Notes under the pieces: generated by a model
What the model saw: only the letters and a program-made list of their open reading frames with translations
Told to the model about the DNA's origin: nothing
Database searches by the model: none
Shown here: positions 44,672 to 53,797 of the stretch, in pieces
How positions within the stretch are numbered: position 1 is the stretch's first letter
How the letters are laid out: each line of letters opens with the position of its first letter
Program-made: the position numbers and the translations under genes
DNA from: CALANV01 sp036381615
GTDB lineage: Bacteria; Pseudomonadota; Alphaproteobacteria; CACIAM-22H2
DNA length: 64,000 nucleotides
Reading direction: 5' to 3'
NCBI GenBank assembly: GCA_036381615.1
Contig: DASVCL010000024.1
Location: forward strand, 10,127-74,126

Positions 44672-45538
44672 CTACTCGGCCGCGACGTAGCGGGCCTCCT
44701 GCTCGTAATATTCCGGGAACCCGACGACCTTCTTCAACTCCTCGAACGAAACCTGCGGCGGCTGGGCGACGTTCGAGCTCGGCTGCAGGGCCGCGATTGC
44801 CTGCTGCATGGCGGTGATCGCGGCGGACAGGAGGACGACCGGATAGGCCGCGAGCTTGAAGCCGATTTCTTCGAGCCGCGCCGGCGGCAGCACCGGCGTC
44901 TTGCCGCCGATGACCATGTTCGCCATGCACGGCTTCTTGATGGTCGCGCAGAACCGGCGCATCTCCTCCTCGCTCTCCGGCGCTTCGAGGAAGATGATGT
45001 CGGCGCCCTCCTCGACGAAATCCTGGCAGCGCGCCAATGCCTCGTCGAAGCCGAGCACCGCGCGCGCATCGGTACGCGCCAGGACGAGGATGTCGGCCTT
45101 GCGCGCGGCCTCGACGGCGGCGCGGATCTTGAGGCGCGCCTCAGCCCGCGAGATGACCTGCTTGCCCTTGGTGTGACCGCACTTCTTCGGGCTGATCTGG
45201 TCCTCGATCATCACGGCGGCGGCCCCGGCGCGCGCGTATTCGGTCACCGTCCGCTGCACGTTGAGCGCGTTGCCGTAGCCCGTGTCGCCGTCGCCGATGA
45301 TCGGCATGTCGGGGGCCGCCGCGCAGCAGTTGCGCAGCGTGTCGACCATCTCCGCAAACGAGATCAAGCCGGTGTCGGGCAGGCCGAGCCGTGCCGCCGC
45401 GACGGCAAAGCCGCTCATGAAGCTGACCTTGCAACCGGCGGCGGCAATCAGCTTCGCCGACAGGCCATCGAAACAGCAAGGCATGACATGCAGGCCGGGT
45501 TTGGCCAGGATTTCGCGCAACTGCTGAGCGGGACGCAT
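44672..45538 (-). CDS. Isocitrate lyase/PEP mutase family protein
   Basis: 288-residue TIM-barrel lyase. Core motifs: PIIGDGDTGYGNALNVQRTV (metal-binding Asp), AAVMIEDQISPKKCGHTKGK (the KKCGH catalytic loop of C-C lyases) and ILARTDAR. The loop Cys points to an isocitrate, methylisocitrate or dimethylmalate lyase/oxaloacetase-type C-C cleavage rather than PEP mutase. The start at 45538 follows GAGAGTCTC. It is upstream of an ABC importer on the same strand, suggesting catabolism of the imported compound. Confidence 0.85.
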   Translation of the reverse strand: MRPAQQLREILAKPGLHVMPCCFDGLSAKLIAAAGCKVSFMSGFAVAAARLGLPDTGLISFAEMVDTLRNCCAAAPDMPIIGDGDTGYGNALNVQRTVTEYARAGAAAVMIEDQISPKKCGHTKGKQVISRAEARLKIRAAVEAARKADILVLARTDARAVLGFDEALARCQDFVEEGADIIFLEAPESEEEMRRFCATIKKPCMANMVIGGKTPVLPPARLEEIGFKLAAYPVVLLSAAITAMQQAIAALQPSSNVAQPPQVSFEELKKVVGFPEYYEQEARYVAAE

Positions 45539-45717
45539 GAGACTCTCCATGAACGCTGCCAGCGCAGCCGGACAACCGCCGGTGAACGGCCGGACCATAG
45601 CAACGAAGCCACAGCGCGGCAAATCGCGCGGGCGGGCCGCCGGAGGACCGCGCGACGCACGTGCCGGCTCTCCATTAAGCCCCTGCTTTCGTGAGGCAAT
45701 TCGGCGTTCTCAAGTGC

Positions 45718-45748
45718 TTGACCCGCCCGGTGCAACCGCCTACCTAAT
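45718..45748 (+). promoter_or_regulatory. Possible promoter of def-fmt-truA
   Basis: TTGACC at 45718-45723 and CCTAAT at 45743-45748, 19 bases apart, just ahead of the def ATG at 45754. No Shine-Dalgarno precedes that ATG, so a very short leader or leaderless start is possible. Confidence 0.35.
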
Positions 45749-45753
45749 CATCC

Positions 45754-46284
45754 ATGGCAATTCGCGAAATTCTCGTGGCGCCGGACCCGCGTCTCAAGGT
45801 CAAGGCCCGGCCGGTCGCCAAGGTCGACGACAATATCCGCCGGCTGATGGACGACATGCTCGAGACCATGTACGCCGCGCCCGGCATCGGCCTGGCGGCG
45901 CCGCAGGTCGGCGAGGCGGTCCGCGTGATCGTCATCGACGTCACGCGCGACGGCGAGCCGCGTCAACCGCTGCGGCTGGCCAACCCGGAGATCATCTGGG
46001 CCTCCGAAGAGCGCGTCCCGTGCGAGGAAGGCTGCCTGTCGTTGCCGGACCAGTTCGCGGAAGTGACCCGGCCCGCCGAGGTCAAGGTGCGCTATCTCGA
46101 TCACGAGAACGAAATTCGCGAGATCCATGCCAGGGGCCTGCTCGCGGTTTGCCTGCAGCACGAGATGGATCATCTCGAGGGCGTGTTGTTCGTCGACCAT
46201 CTCTCAGCGCTGCGGCGGAACATGATCCTCCGCAAGCTCGCCAAATCGAGAAAGAGTCGTGCCGCGGCCGCCGCGGCCGGCTGA
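45754..46284 (+). CDS. def: Peptide deformylase
   Basis: 176-residue Fe/Zn metalloprotease removing the N-formyl group from nascent proteins. The three motifs are complete: GIGLAAPQVG, EEGCLSLP and the QHEMDHLEG HExxH motif. A Lys/Arg-rich C-terminal helix may contact the ribosome. First gene of def-fmt-truA. Confidence 0.97.
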   Translation: MAIREILVAPDPRLKVKARPVAKVDDNIRRLMDDMLETMYAAPGIGLAAPQVGEAVRVIVIDVTRDGEPRQPLRLANPEIIWASEERVPCEEGCLSLPDQFAEVTRPAEVKVRYLDHENEIREIHARGLLAVCLQHEMDHLEGVLFVDHLSALRRNMILRKLAKSRKSRAAAAAAG

Positions 46285-46317
46285 CACGTCGCAGCCCAAG
46301 CCGGATCGGGGCCGCCC

Positions 46318-47238
46318 ATGCGCATCGTCTACATGGGAACGCCGGACTTCGCGGTGCCACCGCTCCGGCGCCTGATCGATGCCGGGCATGAGATCGTATG
46401 CGTCTATTGCCAGCCGCCGCGGCCGGCCGGGCGCGGCCAGCGCGAGCAGCGCGCGCCGGTGCATGAGGAAGCGCTGCGGCATCACATTCCCGTCCGGACG
46501 CCGACGACGCTCAAGGACGCGGCGGCGCAGGCCGAATTCGCCGCGCTGGGCGCCGACGTCGCCGTCGTCGCCGCGTACGGGCTGATCCTGCCCAAGCCCG
46601 TCCTGTCGGCGCCGCGCCTGGGCTGTCTCAACATCCATGCGTCGCTGCTGCCGCGTTGGCGGGGTGCTGCCCCCATCCAGAGGGCGATCCTGGCCGGCGA
46701 CACGGAAACGGGCATCACCATCATGCAGATGGACGAAGGTCTCGATACCGGTCCCATGCTGATGCAGCTGACGCAGCCGATCGGTGCGAGCATGACCGCG
46801 CGGGAGCTGCACGACGCGCTGGCCGAGCTGGGCGCGCAGGGGATCGTGACGGCGCTCGACAGGCTTTCGCGCGGCGAGCTTACGCCCGTGCCGCAGCCGA
46901 CGGCCGGCGTCACCTATGCGGCGAAGCTGTCGCGCGACGACGGACGCCTCGACTGGCGGCGGCCGGCAATGGCGCTTGCGCGCCAGGTTCGTGCCTTCGA
47001 TCCCTGGCCGGGAGCATGGTTCGAGCATCGCGGCGAGCGCATGAAGGTACTGCGTGCGCAGGCGGTCGATCGATCGGGCGATGCGGCGCCGGGCACGGTC
47101 CTCGACGACCGGCTTACGGTCGCGTGCGGCGACGGCGCGCTCGCGATCATGCGTCTGCAGCGCGCCGGCAAGGCCGCGCTCGAGACGGGCGACTTCCTGC
47201 GCGGCCATGCAATCCCGGCCGGCACGGTCCTGGAATAG
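46318..47238 (+). CDS. fmt: Methionyl-tRNA formyltransferase
   Basis: 306-residue enzyme formylating initiator Met-tRNA with 10-formyl-THF. MRIVYMGTPDFAVPPLRRL opens the catalytic domain, NIHASLLPRWRGAAPIQRAI holds the catalytic Asn-His, and VTYAAKLSRDDGRLDW marks the C-terminal domain. It begins 33 bases after def, the usual functional pairing. One small oddity is Cys in VYCQPPRPAGRG where Thr is usual. Confidence 0.97.
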   Translation: MRIVYMGTPDFAVPPLRRLIDAGHEIVCVYCQPPRPAGRGQREQRAPVHEEALRHHIPVRTPTTLKDAAAQAEFAALGADVAVVAAYGLILPKPVLSAPRLGCLNIHASLLPRWRGAAPIQRAILAGDTETGITIMQMDEGLDTGPMLMQLTQPIGASMTARELHDALAELGAQGIVTALDRLSRGELTPVPQPTAGVTYAAKLSRDDGRLDWRRPAMALARQVRAFDPWPGAWFEHRGERMKVLRAQAVDRSGDAAPGTVLDDRLTVACGDGALAIMRLQRAGKAALETGDFLRGHAIPAGTVLE

Positions 47239-47243
47239 CGTGC

Positions 47244-47993
47244 ATGCCGCGTTACAAGCTCACGCTCGAATACGACGGGACGCCATTCGTCGGCTGGCAG
47301 AGGCAGGACAACGGACCGTCGGTCCAGGCCGCGCTCGAGGCGGCCATCCGGAAATTCAGCGGCGAAACGGTCACGACGATCGCGGCGGGCCGAACCGATG
47401 CCGGTGTCCACGCGCTCGGCCAGGTCGTCCATTTCGACCTGTCGAAGGCGTGGGTTCCCAACAAGATCCGCGATGCGCTGAACTTCCATCTGCAACCCGA
47501 TCCCATCGCGGTGATCGCCGCCGAGGCCGTGCCGGCGGATTTCAACGCGCGCCTGTCGGCGATCGAGCGCGCCTATCTCTACCGCATTCTCAACCGCCGG
47601 GCGCCGCCGGCGGTCGAACGCGGCCATGTATGGCACGTTCCGCATCCGCTCGACGCGGACGCCATGCACGATGCCGCGCAGGTCCTCGTCGGGCATCACG
47701 ACTTCACGACGTTCCGCGCCCGTATCTGCCAGGCGCGCTCGCCGGTGAAGACGCTCGACCAGCTCGACGTGTCCCGCGTCGGCGACGAGATCCACATCCG
47801 GGCGCGGGCGCGGTCGTTCCTGCACCATCAGGTGCGCAACATGGTCGGCACGCTGAAACTCGTCGGCGACGGCAAGTGGTCGCGCGCCGACGTCGAGAAG
47901 GCGCTGGCCGCGCGCGACCGTACCAAGGGCGGTCCGACCGCGCCGGCGGAGGGGCTTTATCTCGTCGGGGTCAAATACCGATCGGACCAGTAA
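47244..47993 (+). CDS. truA: tRNA pseudouridine(38-40) synthase
   Basis: 249-residue TruA. The catalytic Asp is in AAGRTDAGVHALGQVVHF, and YDGTPFVGWQRQ, RAYLYRIL and SFLHHQVRNMVGTL are the other conserved blocks. It modifies the anticodon stem-loop. It begins 5 bases after the fmt stop and is convergent with a membrane-protein gene. Confidence 0.97.
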   Translation: MPRYKLTLEYDGTPFVGWQRQDNGPSVQAALEAAIRKFSGETVTTIAAGRTDAGVHALGQVVHFDLSKAWVPNKIRDALNFHLQPDPIAVIAAEAVPADFNARLSAIERAYLYRILNRRAPPAVERGHVWHVPHPLDADAMHDAAQVLVGHHDFTTFRARICQARSPVKTLDQLDVSRVGDEIHIRARARSFLHHQVRNMVGTLKLVGDGKWSRADVEKALAARDRTKGGPTAPAEGLYLVGVKYRSDQ

Positions 47994-48010
47994 ACCGGTA
48001 ACAGGTCCGG

Positions 48011-48583
48011 TCAGCGCATCTCGAGCGCGTCGACGGTACTGCTGATGAGCACGCCGAGGATCATGTCCATCAGCACGAGGCCGATCGCCGGCACTGCGTC
48101 GAGGTCGAGCGCCGTGCGGGCGATGAAGTACTGGTAATAAAGGACCGCCGCGATCGCGGCCACGCCCAGCAGCATGGCGATCGCGTCGGGCAACAGCCCC
48201 GATCCGCCGACCACGGCGACGGGCACGTAGAGGCAGACCTGCAGGACGTTCGCCCAGTTGTAGGCGACGATGTAGCCGAGATAGCGTTCGGCGCGACCGA
48301 GCGCCGAGACCACGTACCAGCTCGCGAGCGGAAACGCCGTCCAGCCGATCACGTAGCCGATCAGCTCGATCGCCGCGATCCGCGCCGGGCCTGCGGCGAT
48401 CGGCCGCTCGGCGACGCGCAGGATCACGAGGATCAGGTAGGCGGGCAGCACGACCACGGCGGCCCAGAACGAGCGCCAGAATCCCGCGATCGAGATGTCG
48501 AAATACTGCATTCCCGACCGGTCGAGATGGGCGAGACGCCACGCACCGAACAGGCTGAAGCTGATCTCGCGCGCCGTGATCAT
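48011..48583 (-). CDS. Hypothetical membrane protein
   Basis: 190 residues with five hydrophobic segments (about 34-55, 69-92, 103-126, 131-150, 162-183). The segment FSLFGAWRLAHLDRSGMQYF near the start and IGYVIGWTAFPLASWYVVSA recall uncharacterised alphaproteobacterial proteins often beside dapE. A Yip1-like role is only a guess. Downstream of dapE on the same strand. Confidence 0.75.
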   Translation of the reverse strand: MITAREISFSLFGAWRLAHLDRSGMQYFDISIAGFWRSFWAAVVVLPAYLILVILRVAERPIAAGPARIAAIELIGYVIGWTAFPLASWYVVSALGRAERYLGYIVAYNWANVLQVCLYVPVAVVGGSGLLPDAIAMLLGVAAIAAVLYYQYFIARTALDLDAVPAIGLVLMDMILGVLISSTVDALEMR

Positions 48584-48608
48584 GCCGAAGTCCCCGTAGG
48601 CGCCGCCA

Positions 48609-49760
48609 TCATGCGGCGAAGAAGCGTTCGAGCATCGCCTCGTAGATCGCGGCGAGATTGCGGATGTCGTCGACGGCCGCCCGTTCGTCGACCTTGTGCA
48701 TCGTCAGACTGACGAGTCCGAATTCAATGACGGGCGCATAGGCCCGGATGAAGCGCGCATCCGAGGTACCGCCGGTGGTGCTCAGCTCCGGCCGCAGGCC
48801 GACGACGCTTTCGACCGCGTCGACGAGGAGCTCGCTGAGCGGGCCGGGCGGCGTCAGGAACGCCTCGCCGGAGACGCTGATCTCGAGTTCGTACCGGCCG
48901 CCGACGGACTCGATCCGGCGCTTGATCCACTCCGTCAGGCTCCGCGACGTGTGCCGGTCGTTGAAGCGGATATTGATGCCGGCCGTCGCGCGCGCCGGGA
49001 TCAGGTTCGTCGTCGGATTGCCGACGTCGATGGTCGTGACCTGCAGGCTGGAGGCCTGGAAATATTCGGTGCCCTGGTCGAGTTCCTCGCCGGTGAGGGC
49101 GGCGAGCATGCGCACCAGACGATGGTTCGGGTTGTCGGCCAGATGCGGATAGGCGACGTGCCCCTGCTGGCCGATCGCCGTCAGCCTGATGTTCATGCTG
49201 CCGCGCCGGCCGATCTTCGCCATGTCGCCGAGCCGGCGCTGGTTGGTCGGCTCGCCGACGACGCAGGCATCGATCCGTTCGCCGCGGCGCGCGATCCAGT
49301 CGAGAACCTTCGCGGTGCCGTTGATCGCGGGGCCTTCCTCGTCGCCCGTGATGAGCAGGCTGATCGAGCCGCCGAAATCCCGGCCGCGTTTTTCGACGAA
49401 ACGCTCGGCCGCCGCGCAGAACGCCGCGATCGCGCCCTTCATGTCGGCCGCACCGCGGCCGTAGACGTATCCGTCGACGATCTCGCCCTTGAACGGATCG
49501 ACCGTCCAGCCGGCCGGGTCGCCGGGCGGCACCACGTCGGTGTGGCCGGCGAAGCAGAAGTGCCGGCCGCCGGTGCCGAGACGGGCATAGAGGTTGTCGA
49601 TGTCCGGCGTCCCCTCGGCCGAGAAGCGCAGGCGGTGGCAGTCGAAGCCGAGCGGTTCGACCGCCGCGCGCACGACGTCGATCGCGCCGTCATCCTTCGG
49701 CGTGACGCTCGGGCAGCGGATGAGCGCTTGCGTGAGTTCGACGGGATCGAGGCGCGCCAA
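48609..49760 (-). CDS. dapE: Succinyl-diaminopimelate desuccinylase
   Basis: 383-residue M20 metallopeptidase. Metal and catalytic residues lie in FAGHTDVVPPGD, YGRGAADMKGAI, ITGDEEGPAINGT (catalytic Glu-Glu) and VVGEPTNQ; the C-terminal His is in MHKVDERA. It produces LL-diaminopimelate for lysine and peptidoglycan. It starts 6 bases after the dapD stop. Confidence 0.96.
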   Translation of the reverse strand: MARLDPVELTQALIRCPSVTPKDDGAIDVVRAAVEPLGFDCHRLRFSAEGTPDIDNLYARLGTGGRHFCFAGHTDVVPPGDPAGWTVDPFKGEIVDGYVYGRGAADMKGAIAAFCAAAERFVEKRGRDFGGSISLLITGDEEGPAINGTAKVLDWIARRGERIDACVVGEPTNQRRLGDMAKIGRRGSMNIRLTAIGQQGHVAYPHLADNPNHRLVRMLAALTGEELDQGTEYFQASSLQVTTIDVGNPTTNLIPARATAGINIRFNDRHTSRSLTEWIKRRIESVGGRYELEISVSGEAFLTPPGPLSELLVDAVESVVGLRPELSTTGGTSDARFIRAYAPVIEFGLVSLTMHKVDERAAVDDIRNLAAIYEAMLERFFAA

Positions 49761-49766
49761 GGGGGC

Positions 49767-50624
49767 TCAGCTCCGCAGCAATTCGTTGATCGAGGTCTTC
49801 GCGCGGGTCTTCTCGTCGACGCGCTTGACGATGACGGCGCAGTAGGTGGACGGGCCCGGGCTGCCGTCGGGGAGCGGACGACCGGGCATGCTGCCCGGCA
49901 CGACCACGCTGTAGGCGGGCACGCGGCCGTAGAAGATCTCGCCGGTCGCGCGATCGACGATGCGGGTCGAAGCGCCGATATAGACGCCCATCGACAGGAC
50001 CGCACCGGTCTCGACGATCACTCCCTCCGCAACCTCGCTGCGCGCGCCGATGAAGCAGTTGTCCTCGATGATCACGGGCTCGGCCTGCAACGGCTCGAGC
50101 ACGCCGCCGATGCCGGCGCCGCCCGAAATGTGGCAGTTCTTGCCGATCTGCGCGCAGGAGCCGACGGTGGCCCAGGTATCGATCATGGTGCCCGAGTCGA
50201 CATAGGCGCCGACATTGACGAAGGACGGCATCAGCACGACGCCCGGCGCGATATAGGCCGAGCGGCGCACGACGCAGTTGGGCACGGCACGGAAGCCGGC
50301 GGCGCGGAACTTCGCCTCGTCCCAGCCGGCGAACTTCGAGGGCACCTTGTCGAACCAGGCCGCGGGCCCGTGGACGGGGTCATGCGGCCCGCCGGGCTGC
50401 ACGGCCGAGTCGTTGAGCCGGAACGACAGGAGGACCGCCTTCTTCAGCCACTGGTTCACGCGCCACTTGCCGTCGACCTTTTCGGCCACGCGCGCCTGGC
50501 CCGAGTCCAGCGCCTCGAGCGCGGCTTCGACGGCGTCGCGGACCGGTCCCTTGGTGGAGGGGCTGAGACCGTCACGCGTTTCCCATGCGGCATCGATCGT
50601 CTTCTGCAGTTCGGCGAGATTCAT
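49767..50624 (-). CDS. dapD: Tetrahydrodipicolinate N-succinyltransferase
   Basis: 285 residues from the ATG at 50624. A helical N-terminal domain (LAELQKTIDAAWETRDGLSP) precedes a left-handed beta-helix of hexapeptide repeats (MPSFVNVGAYVDSGTMIDTW, HISGGAGIGGVLEPLQAEPV). It catalyses the step before DapC/DapE. With dapE it forms a two-gene lysine/peptidoglycan operon, divergent from the GGDEF gene. Confidence 0.96.
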   Translation of the reverse strand: MNLAELQKTIDAAWETRDGLSPSTKGPVRDAVEAALEALDSGQARVAEKVDGKWRVNQWLKKAVLLSFRLNDSAVQPGGPHDPVHGPAAWFDKVPSKFAGWDEAKFRAAGFRAVPNCVVRRSAYIAPGVVLMPSFVNVGAYVDSGTMIDTWATVGSCAQIGKNCHISGGAGIGGVLEPLQAEPVIIEDNCFIGARSEVAEGVIVETGAVLSMGVYIGASTRIVDRATGEIFYGRVPAYSVVVPGSMPGRPLPDGSPGPSTYCAVIVKRVDEKTRAKTSINELLRS

Positions 50625-50770
50625 CACGTCATTTCCGTCCGGTTGAGGCCGGGGGAACATGGGAGAGATGGCAAAGGCTGTCAACGCCCCGGGGCCGGAT
50701 CGGGGCCATTAACGGCTCCTTAAGCGGCGAGTCCGACCCTAGGCGAGGGGGACGACCAGGACGGGGCGAC

Positions 50771-52453
50771 ATGGCGGCGGCACCCGACATCCAGGCGGCG
50801 CGCGCAGAGGACGCAGCCGGCGCGATCGCGCGGCTGGTCGCGCGCTGGCCCGGGCCGGCCGCGTACGTGGCTGCCGGCGGCCGTGTCGTGGCAGCGAACG
50901 CCGCCGCCGGCCCCGTCCTGGCGATGCTCGCGGCGGCAGAGGGCGGGCTTGCGAATCTTGCGGCCGCAGGCGAGGCGCGCGTCCTCGAACAACAGGTGAT
51001 CCCGGCATCACCCCGCGCCGCCACCTTCGAGATCGCTTTGGTGCCGCTCGATGACGGCGTCCTCGTCACCGCGCGCGACGTGTCGCTCGCCACGAACGTG
51101 CGCGCGGCGCTTGCCGACTCGCGGCGGCGCTACAAGGATTTCGTCGAGATCTCCAGCGACTTCGCCTGGGAAACCGATGCCGCCGGCGCGTTCGTGTTCG
51201 TGTCGCCGCGCGGCGCGCTGGGTTTTGCCGCGAGCGAACTGATCGGCCGTTCGGCGCATATGCTCCTCGTCGAGGACGGCAACGTGCCGGCCGACGCAGC
51301 CGCCTCGCCGTTCACCACGCGCGAGCGCCTCGAAGGCTACGAGGTCTGGGCGCGCGATGCCGACGGCGCGCTCCGCCGCCTTGCCATTTCGGCATTGCCG
51401 CTCCATGACGACGAGGGAAATTTCATCGGCGCCCGCGGCATCTGCCGCGACCTGACGCTCTCGCATGCGCAGGAGGCGGCGCACGCGAACGCGGCGAATC
51501 GCGAACGCCTGCTCGCGTTCATTGCCCGTACCATCCGCGACGAGGTCGATCCCGGCGCCATGCTGGGCACCGCCGCCGCGACGCTGGCGCGCTCGCTGGG
51601 GGCGCAAGGGTGCATCATCTGGCGCTACGACGACGAGGGGCTGCGCCGCGCCGCCGAGGCCGGCGACAGGCCGCCCGCCGACCTGAATCCGGAAGACGTG
51701 ATCGCGCCCGTCTTCGGCGCCGACCGGCCGAACGCGGTGGCCGACGACTCCGTCATCGAGCGCGAGACCGCGCACGGCCGCATGCTCGCGATCTGCACGC
51801 GCTATCAGCGTCTCGTGAACGGCGCGATCGCGCTGTGGCGCGGCCTCGACCGCGCCGCCTTCGACGATGCCGACCGCAGGCTTCTGGTCGACGTCGCCGG
51901 ACAGATCGGCATCGCGCAGGCGCAGGTGGCGCAGCACGAGGCGCTGGCGCGTCTCGCGCGCACCGACGCGATGACCGGGCTTCTCAACCGGCGCAGCTTC
52001 GTCGAGGAGCTTGCGCGGCGCCTCGCGCAGGCAAAACGGACGGGACGCCGCGGCGCGCTGCTCTACGTCGATCTCGACAACTTCAAGCCGATCAACGACC
52101 GCTTCGGCCACCAGCGCGGCGACGAGGCGCTGAAGTTCGTTGCCGCGCGGCTGGCGAGCGGCTCGCGCGCCGGCGATCTTGTCGCGCGGCTCGGCGGGGA
52201 CGAGTTCGCGTTGTGGCTCGAGGAGACCGACGAGGCCGGCGCCGTTGCCAAGGCGAAAAAGCTGCTCGCGCTCAACGGCGAACTCGCCACCTTCTCGGGC
52301 GATGCCGCCAGGCCGCTGAGCCTGTCGATCGGCATCGTGGTCCACGCCGGCGGCGACGACGGACCCGAGGCGCTGATCGCGCGCGCCGACGCGGCCATGT
52401 ATCGCGTGAAGCACGCCGGCAAGGGCGGCTTCGTGATCGCAGCGGCGGCATGA
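50771..52453 (+). CDS. Diguanylate cyclase (PAS-GAF-GGDEF)
   Basis: 560 residues from the ATG at 50771. An N-terminal PAS-like domain (about 1-110), a second PAS (about 115-245; FVEISSDFAWETDAAGAFVF), a GAF-like domain (about 255-395) and a GGDEF domain (about 405-560). The active site is intact: GGDEF at about 475-479, with an inhibitory-site RxxD (RAGD) nine residues earlier and VDLDNFKPIND in the substrate/metal region. It should make c-di-GMP with product inhibition. The stop overlaps the next gene's start (ATGA). Confidence 0.9.
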   Translation: MAAAPDIQAARAEDAAGAIARLVARWPGPAAYVAAGGRVVAANAAAGPVLAMLAAAEGGLANLAAAGEARVLEQQVIPASPRAATFEIALVPLDDGVLVTARDVSLATNVRAALADSRRRYKDFVEISSDFAWETDAAGAFVFVSPRGALGFAASELIGRSAHMLLVEDGNVPADAAASPFTTRERLEGYEVWARDADGALRRLAISALPLHDDEGNFIGARGICRDLTLSHAQEAAHANAANRERLLAFIARTIRDEVDPGAMLGTAAATLARSLGAQGCIIWRYDDEGLRRAAEAGDRPPADLNPEDVIAPVFGADRPNAVADDSVIERETAHGRMLAICTRYQRLVNGAIALWRGLDRAAFDDADRRLLVDVAGQIGIAQAQVAQHEALARLARTDAMTGLLNRRSFVEELARRLAQAKRTGRRGALLYVDLDNFKPINDRFGHQRGDEALKFVAARLASGSRAGDLVARLGGDEFALWLEETDEAGAVAKAKKLLALNGELATFSGDAARPLSLSIGIVVHAGGDDGPEALIARADAAMYRVKHAGKGGFVIAAAA

Positions 52454-53700
52454 GCGATCGCCGGCACTCCGTCAGTGACGAGACGGCCTACGAGCGCGAC
52501 AAGCGCATGGCCGCGGATCCCGATGTCGACGTGCGCCGTCAAGTCGCGCGCAGCCCGACGACACGGCCCGAAATTCTCTACTATCTCGCCAGCGACCGGT
52601 CCGCCGCGGTGCGGCGCGAGATCGCCGCCAATGCGCGAACGCCCACGCAGGCGGATGCGCTGCTCGTCAGCGACCCGGACGAGGACGTGCGCGCCGATCT
52701 TGCGCGCAAAGTGGCGCTGCTGCTGCCCGGGCTTTCGCCCGACGAACAGGACCAGGCAAGGCGGCGCGTGATCGACATCGTCGAGGCGCTGGCCCGCGAC
52801 CAGGCGGTGCGCGTGCGCCAGGTGATTGCCGAGACCCTGAAGGACGTCGCCGGCGCGCCGCCGGCGCTGATCCGCCGTCTGGCGCGCGACACGGAGATCG
52901 TCGTCGCCGAGCCCGTGCTGCGGTTCTCGCCGCTGCTCACGGACGAGGACCTGATCGAGATCATCACCGCCCCGCCGGCAGAAGGCGCGCGTACGGCAAT
53001 CGCCCGCCGCGCGGCCGTCACGAGCCCCGTTGCCGACGCGATCGTGGCGGCCGGCGACGACGCGGCCATCGCCGCCCTCCTCGCCAATCCGTCGGCGCAG
53101 ATCCGCGAGGAAACGCTCGACCTGATCGTCGATCTCGCGCCCGGCCGCGAGTCGTGGCATCCGGGCCTCGTGCGCCGGCCGAGCCTGCCGAACCGCCTGG
53201 TGCGGCGGATCGCGCGTTTCGTCGCGGCGGCGCTTCTGCGCGAGCTCGAGCAGCGCAGCGACCTCGATCCCGCGGCGCGCGCGGCGGTGTCCGAAGAGGT
53301 CGCACGCCGGCTCGAATCCGGCGAGGCCGCGACCGCACCGGGCGAGGCGCCGGAACAGGAAACCGCGGAGGAGATCGTCGCCCGCATGAAGGCCAAGGGC
53401 GAGCTGGACGAGGCGGCGGTGACGCAGGCCCTCAACGAGGGGCGTCGCCCGTTCGTGCGCGCGGCGCTCGTGGCGCTCAGCGGCCTTCCGGCCGACGTCG
53501 TCGACCGCATCCTGAGATCCCACAGCGCCAAAGGCATCGTCGCCCTCGCCTGGAAGGCGGGCTTGAGTCCGCGCGTTTCGACCCAGATCCAGCTTCGCCT
53601 CGGCGGCATCGCACCCAAGAACCTGATGTCGCCGCGCGGCGGCGGATGGCCGCTGACGCCCGAGGAGATGACCTGGCACCTGGAATTCTTCGGCGCGTAA
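52450..53700 (+). CDS. DUF2336 domain-containing protein
   Basis: 416 residues. The N-terminal half consists of helical HEAT-like repeats (VDVRRQVARSPTTRPEILYY, EDVRADLARKVALLLPGLSP, IREETLDLIVDLAPG), typical of DUF2336. The C-terminal part has a helical region and a conserved-looking GGWPLTPEEMTWHLEFF end. Function unknown; the family is frequent in Rhodospirillales. Translational coupling to a diguanylate cyclase suggests that it is an effector, scaffold or regulator of that enzyme. Confidence 0.83.
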   Translation: MSDRRHSVSDETAYERDKRMAADPDVDVRRQVARSPTTRPEILYYLASDRSAAVRREIAANARTPTQADALLVSDPDEDVRADLARKVALLLPGLSPDEQDQARRRVIDIVEALARDQAVRVRQVIAETLKDVAGAPPALIRRLARDTEIVVAEPVLRFSPLLTDEDLIEIITAPPAEGARTAIARRAAVTSPVADAIVAAGDDAAIAALLANPSAQIREETLDLIVDLAPGRESWHPGLVRRPSLPNRLVRRIARFVAAALLRELEQRSDLDPAARAAVSEEVARRLESGEAATAPGEAPEQETAEEIVARMKAKGELDEAAVTQALNEGRRPFVRAALVALSGLPADVVDRILRSHSAKGIVALAWKAGLSPRVSTQIQLRLGGIAPKNLMSPRGGGWPLTPEEMTWHLEFFGA

Positions 53701-53717
53701 AAAGTCACCAAGCGGAC

Positions 53718-53770
53718 TTGAACCACGAAGATCACCAAGGCCGCCAAGGGACCGCGCCGGACCCGGTCCC
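53718..53770. repeat. Intergenic 33-bp element plus hairpin after DUF2336 gene
   Basis: A 33-bp sequence starting TTGAACCACGAAG and containing CACCAAGG is followed by a hairpin (GGGACCG 53748-53754 / CGGTCCC 53764-53770). The same layout (TTGAATCAC, CGAAGGACACCAA, then a GC palindrome) occurs on the minus strand at 23783-23725. Both copies sit directly after a stop codon, suggesting a dispersed 3'-UTR repeat. Confidence 0.5.
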
Positions 53771-53797
53771 GCGGGAGTTCAATCCTGGCGCGGTGCG

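Noticed and set aside
42727..44817. A 696-codon plus-strand open frame opposite the ABC ATPase and binding-protein genes
   Set aside because: Antisense to genes with intact Walker, signature and signal-peptide motifs; typical high-GC artefact.
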